A stretch of DNA of 48,829 nt from positions 1-48,829 of the forward strand of contig JBIOWF010000094.1 in assembly GCA_044868295.1 (NCBI GenBank), read 5' to 3'. The translations under genes were made by a program, and so were the position numbers. The stretch comes from JBIOWF01 sp044868295. GTDB taxonomy: Bacteria; Actinomycetota; Actinomycetes; Streptosporangiales; Streptosporangiaceae. A model generated the notes under the pieces. That model did no database searches and was not told the DNA's origin. It was given only the letters and a program-made list of their open reading frames with translations. Shown here one piece after another: positions 47,357 to 48,829 of the stretch (position 1 is the first letter of the stretch; each line of letters begins with the position of its first letter).

Positions 47357-47824
47357 CTAAGTCTGCGCAGCGGCGACAAGAGGCAGGGTCCGGTACGGCA
47401 CGGGCGTGTCGAGGGCGATCACGGACGAGGTCCGTACCACTCCGTCGACGTCGACGATAAGGTCGATGACGCGCTGCAGGTCGGCGTTGCTGCGGGCGAC
47501 GACGCGGCAGAGCATGTCGCCGCCGCCGGTGATGGTGTGGACCTCCAGCACCTCGGGGACGAGCGCGAGCCGGTCGGCGACCGGATCGTGGCCGCCCATC
47601 TGCCTGATCTGCAGCGTCACGAAGGCCGTGACGTCGTATCCGAGCGCGGCGGGGTGGATGTCCGGCCCGTAGCCGAGGATCACTCCCCTGGCGACGAGCC
47701 GGTCGAGCCGGGCCTGGACGGTGCCCCGCGCCACCCTGAGCCTGCGTGAGCATTCGAGGACGCCGATGCGCGGCTCGGCTGCCAACATCGAGATGAGCCG
47801 GACATCCAGCTGATCAATCGTCAC
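47357..47824 (-). CDS. Lrp/AsnC-family regulator
   Basis: A 155-residue regulator. GTG 47824 is chosen because AGAGGA lies 7 nt upstream; ATG 47860 would add 12 residues. The helix-turn-helix (about 1-60) reads IDQLDVRLISMLAAEPRIG and LRVARGTVQARLDRLVARGVI. The RAM ligand-binding domain (about 70-150) contains HTITGGGDMLCRVVARSN. It is divergent from the 4-hydroxyphenylpyruvate dioxygenase gene, an arrangement known in actinomycetes, and probably controls it in response to an aromatic amino acid. Confidence 0.88.
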   Translation of the reverse strand: MTIDQLDVRLISMLAAEPRIGVLECSRRLRVARGTVQARLDRLVARGVILGYGPDIHPAALGYDVTAFVTLQIRQMGGHDPVADRLALVPEVLEVHTITGGGDMLCRVVARSNADLQRVIDLIVDVDGVVRTSSVIALDTPVPYRTLPLVAAAQT

Positions 47825-47841
47825 AATGATTTCCTCTAGTT

Positions 47842-47859
47842 TGACCGGATTGCTGGTCA
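47842..47859. promoter_or_regulatory. Inverted repeat TGACC-N8-GGTCA between lrp and hpd
   Basis: Perfect 5-bp arms in the 96-bp divergent region, a candidate binding site for the Lrp protein. Confidence 0.4.
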
Positions 47860-47920
47860 TATTGTCCACCCATTTTCGTCTCGATTGCGCAGTTTGGCCA
47901 CCAAAGCAGAGAGTGGCCGT

Positions 47921-48829
47921 ATGAGAGATGTCTTTCCCGTACATGGCATGGATGCCGTGGTCTTCGCCGTCGGCAACGCCAAGCAGGCCGCGCACTACTA
48001 CTCGACCGCCTTCGGCATGCGGCTCGTGGCCTACCGCGGCCCGGAGAACGGCAGCCGCGACGAGGTGGCATACGTCCTCGCCTCCGGAGGCGCCCGGTTC
48101 GAGCTGCGCGGCGCCCTACGGCCCGGCACGCCCCTGGCCCGGCACGTGGCCGAGCACGGCGACGGCGTGATCGACCTGGCGCTGGACGTACCGGACGTGG
48201 ACGGCGCCTACCGGCACGCCGTGGAGCAGGGCGCACGCGGGCTGGCCGAGCCGTACGTCCTGGAGGACGACCACGGCAAGATCGAGCTCGCGGCGATCGC
48301 GACCTACGGCGAGACCCGGCACACCCTCGTGGACCGGAGCAACTACAGCGGCCCCTACCTGCCCGGCTACCTCGCGGCGCAGCCCCTCGTGGCCCCGCCG
48401 AAGGTCCGGAACGGCCGGCTGTTCCAGGCGATCGACCACTGCGTCGGCAACGTCGAGCGGATGGACGAGTGGGTCGCCTTCTACGAGAGGGTGATGGGCT
48501 TCACCAGGATGGCCGAGTTCATCGGCGACGACATCGCGACGGAGTATTCGGCACTGATGTCGAAGGTGGTCGCCGACGGCACCCGCAAGGTCAAGTTCCC
48601 CCTGAACGAGCCGGCGGCCGGCAAGCGCAAGTCACAGATCGACGAGTTCCTGGAGTTCTACGGCGGGCCCGGCGTGCAGCACATCGCGCTCGCCACGCAC
48701 GACATCCTGACGACCGTCGACCACATGCGGCAGGCGGGAGTGGAGTTCCTTGACACCCCTGACTCGTACTACGACGACCCCGAACTGCGCGCGCGGATCG
48801 GCGAGGTCCGGGTGCCCGTCGAGGAGCTG
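47921..48829 (+). CDS. hpd: 4-hydroxyphenylpyruvate dioxygenase, N-terminal 303 residues
   Basis: The frame from ATG 47921 is open to the window edge. The N-terminal vicinal-oxygen-chelate domain (MDAVVFAVGNAKQAAHYYSTAFGMRLVAYRG in pieces) is followed by the catalytic one: iron ligand H173 in QAIDHCVGNVERMDEWVAFYERVMGF and H254 in GPGVQHIALATHDI. The third ligand, a glutamate, lies beyond the window. GARIGEVRVPVEEL-type sequence ends the visible part. The enzyme converts 4-hydroxyphenylpyruvate to homogentisate in tyrosine breakdown using Fe(II) and O2. GAGAG lies 7 nt upstream of the start. The divergent Lrp gene is its likely regulator. Confidence 0.94.
   Translation, partial: MRDVFPVHGMDAVVFAVGNAKQAAHYYSTAFGMRLVAYRGPENGSRDEVAYVLASGGARFELRGALRPGTPLARHVAEHGDGVIDLALDVPDVDGAYRHAVEQGARGLAEPYVLEDDHGKIELAAIATYGETRHTLVDRSNYSGPYLPGYLAAQPLVAPPKVRNGRLFQAIDHCVGNVERMDEWVAFYERVMGFTRMAEFIGDDIATEYSALMSKVVADGTRKVKFPLNEPAAGKRKSQIDEFLEFYGGPGVQHIALATHDILTTVDHMRQAGVEFLDTPDSYYDDPELRARIGEVRVPVEEL

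Noticed and set aside
1..48829. tRNA or rRNA genes
   Set aside because: No tRNA cloverleaf pattern (such as GGTTCGANTCC arms with a matched acceptor stem) or rRNA sequence was noticed by eye; a covariance-model scan would decide.

Overview
The window is uniformly GC-rich with strong G/C at third codon positions. It carries actinobacterial markers: mycothiol conjugate amidase, GTP-dependent PEP carboxykinase, PASTA-less Ser/Thr kinases, DUF1707 and DUF4307 proteins, a PIN-PhoH fusion and many leaderless starts. It looks like chromosome from a filamentous actinomycete, most likely of the Streptosporangiaceae type (inference). The gene set glpX, fumC, phoH2, uppS, greA, DUF4307, mca, small membrane protein and YyaL-type thioredoxin protein is the same set found in the Rv1080c-Rv1099c neighbourhood of Mycobacterium tuberculosis. 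The glpX-to-uppS half is inverted relative to that layout and accessory genes lie between.

Layout. 1-6.7 kb: end of glpX, a DUF1707 protein, an MFS permease, a Gfo/Idh/MocA oxidoreductase, a MocR regulator divergent from an EamA exporter, and a 41-residue membrane protein too short for usual ORF cut-offs. 6.9-14 kb: class I (Fe-S) fumarase, two Ser/Thr kinases and class II fumarase (fumC). 14.4-20.8 kb: a compact five-gene unit (3-hydroxybutyrate dehydrogenase, GAF/PucR regulator, MHS symporter, secreted tannase/3HB-oligomer-hydrolase-like enzyme, alpha/beta hydrolase), read here as a hydroxybutyrate or ester utilisation operon. 20.8-26.7 kb: glycosyltransferase, lytic-transglycosylase-like protein, and a response regulator / sensor kinase / GerMN-type lipoprotein operon. 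26.8-32 kb: phoH, uppS, two hypothetical genes and pckG. 32.3-40.1 kb: a hypothetical gene, a DHA2 exporter with its TetR regulator, a MacB-like/NlpC-P60 fusion, greA, DUF4307, mca, a small membrane protein, a 27-codon GNAT remnant and a hypothetical protein. 40.1-48.8 kb: an AT-rich island with IS200/IS605-like hairpins, a 5'-truncated RING-TerD protein of the MXAN_6230/SCO0854 type, the YyaL-type protein, a class A penicillin-binding protein, and an Lrp regulator divergent from 4-hydroxyphenylpyruvate dioxygenase, which runs off the window.

Most unusual signals. (1) At least six genes (glpX, the Gfo/Idh gene, fumC, the lytic transglycosylase, tetR, the PBP) have short tandem duplications that span or start at their stop codons. 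(2) Four 16-bp palindromic sites resembling DasR/HutC operators surround pckG, one overlapping its promoter and three about 190-250 bp upstream. (3) A RING-TerD protein gene lacks the family N-terminus and half of its RING, exactly next to IS200/IS605-type hairpins. (4) A clear GNAT relic sits in the mca operon. All function assignments come from motif recognition by eye; no database search was run.
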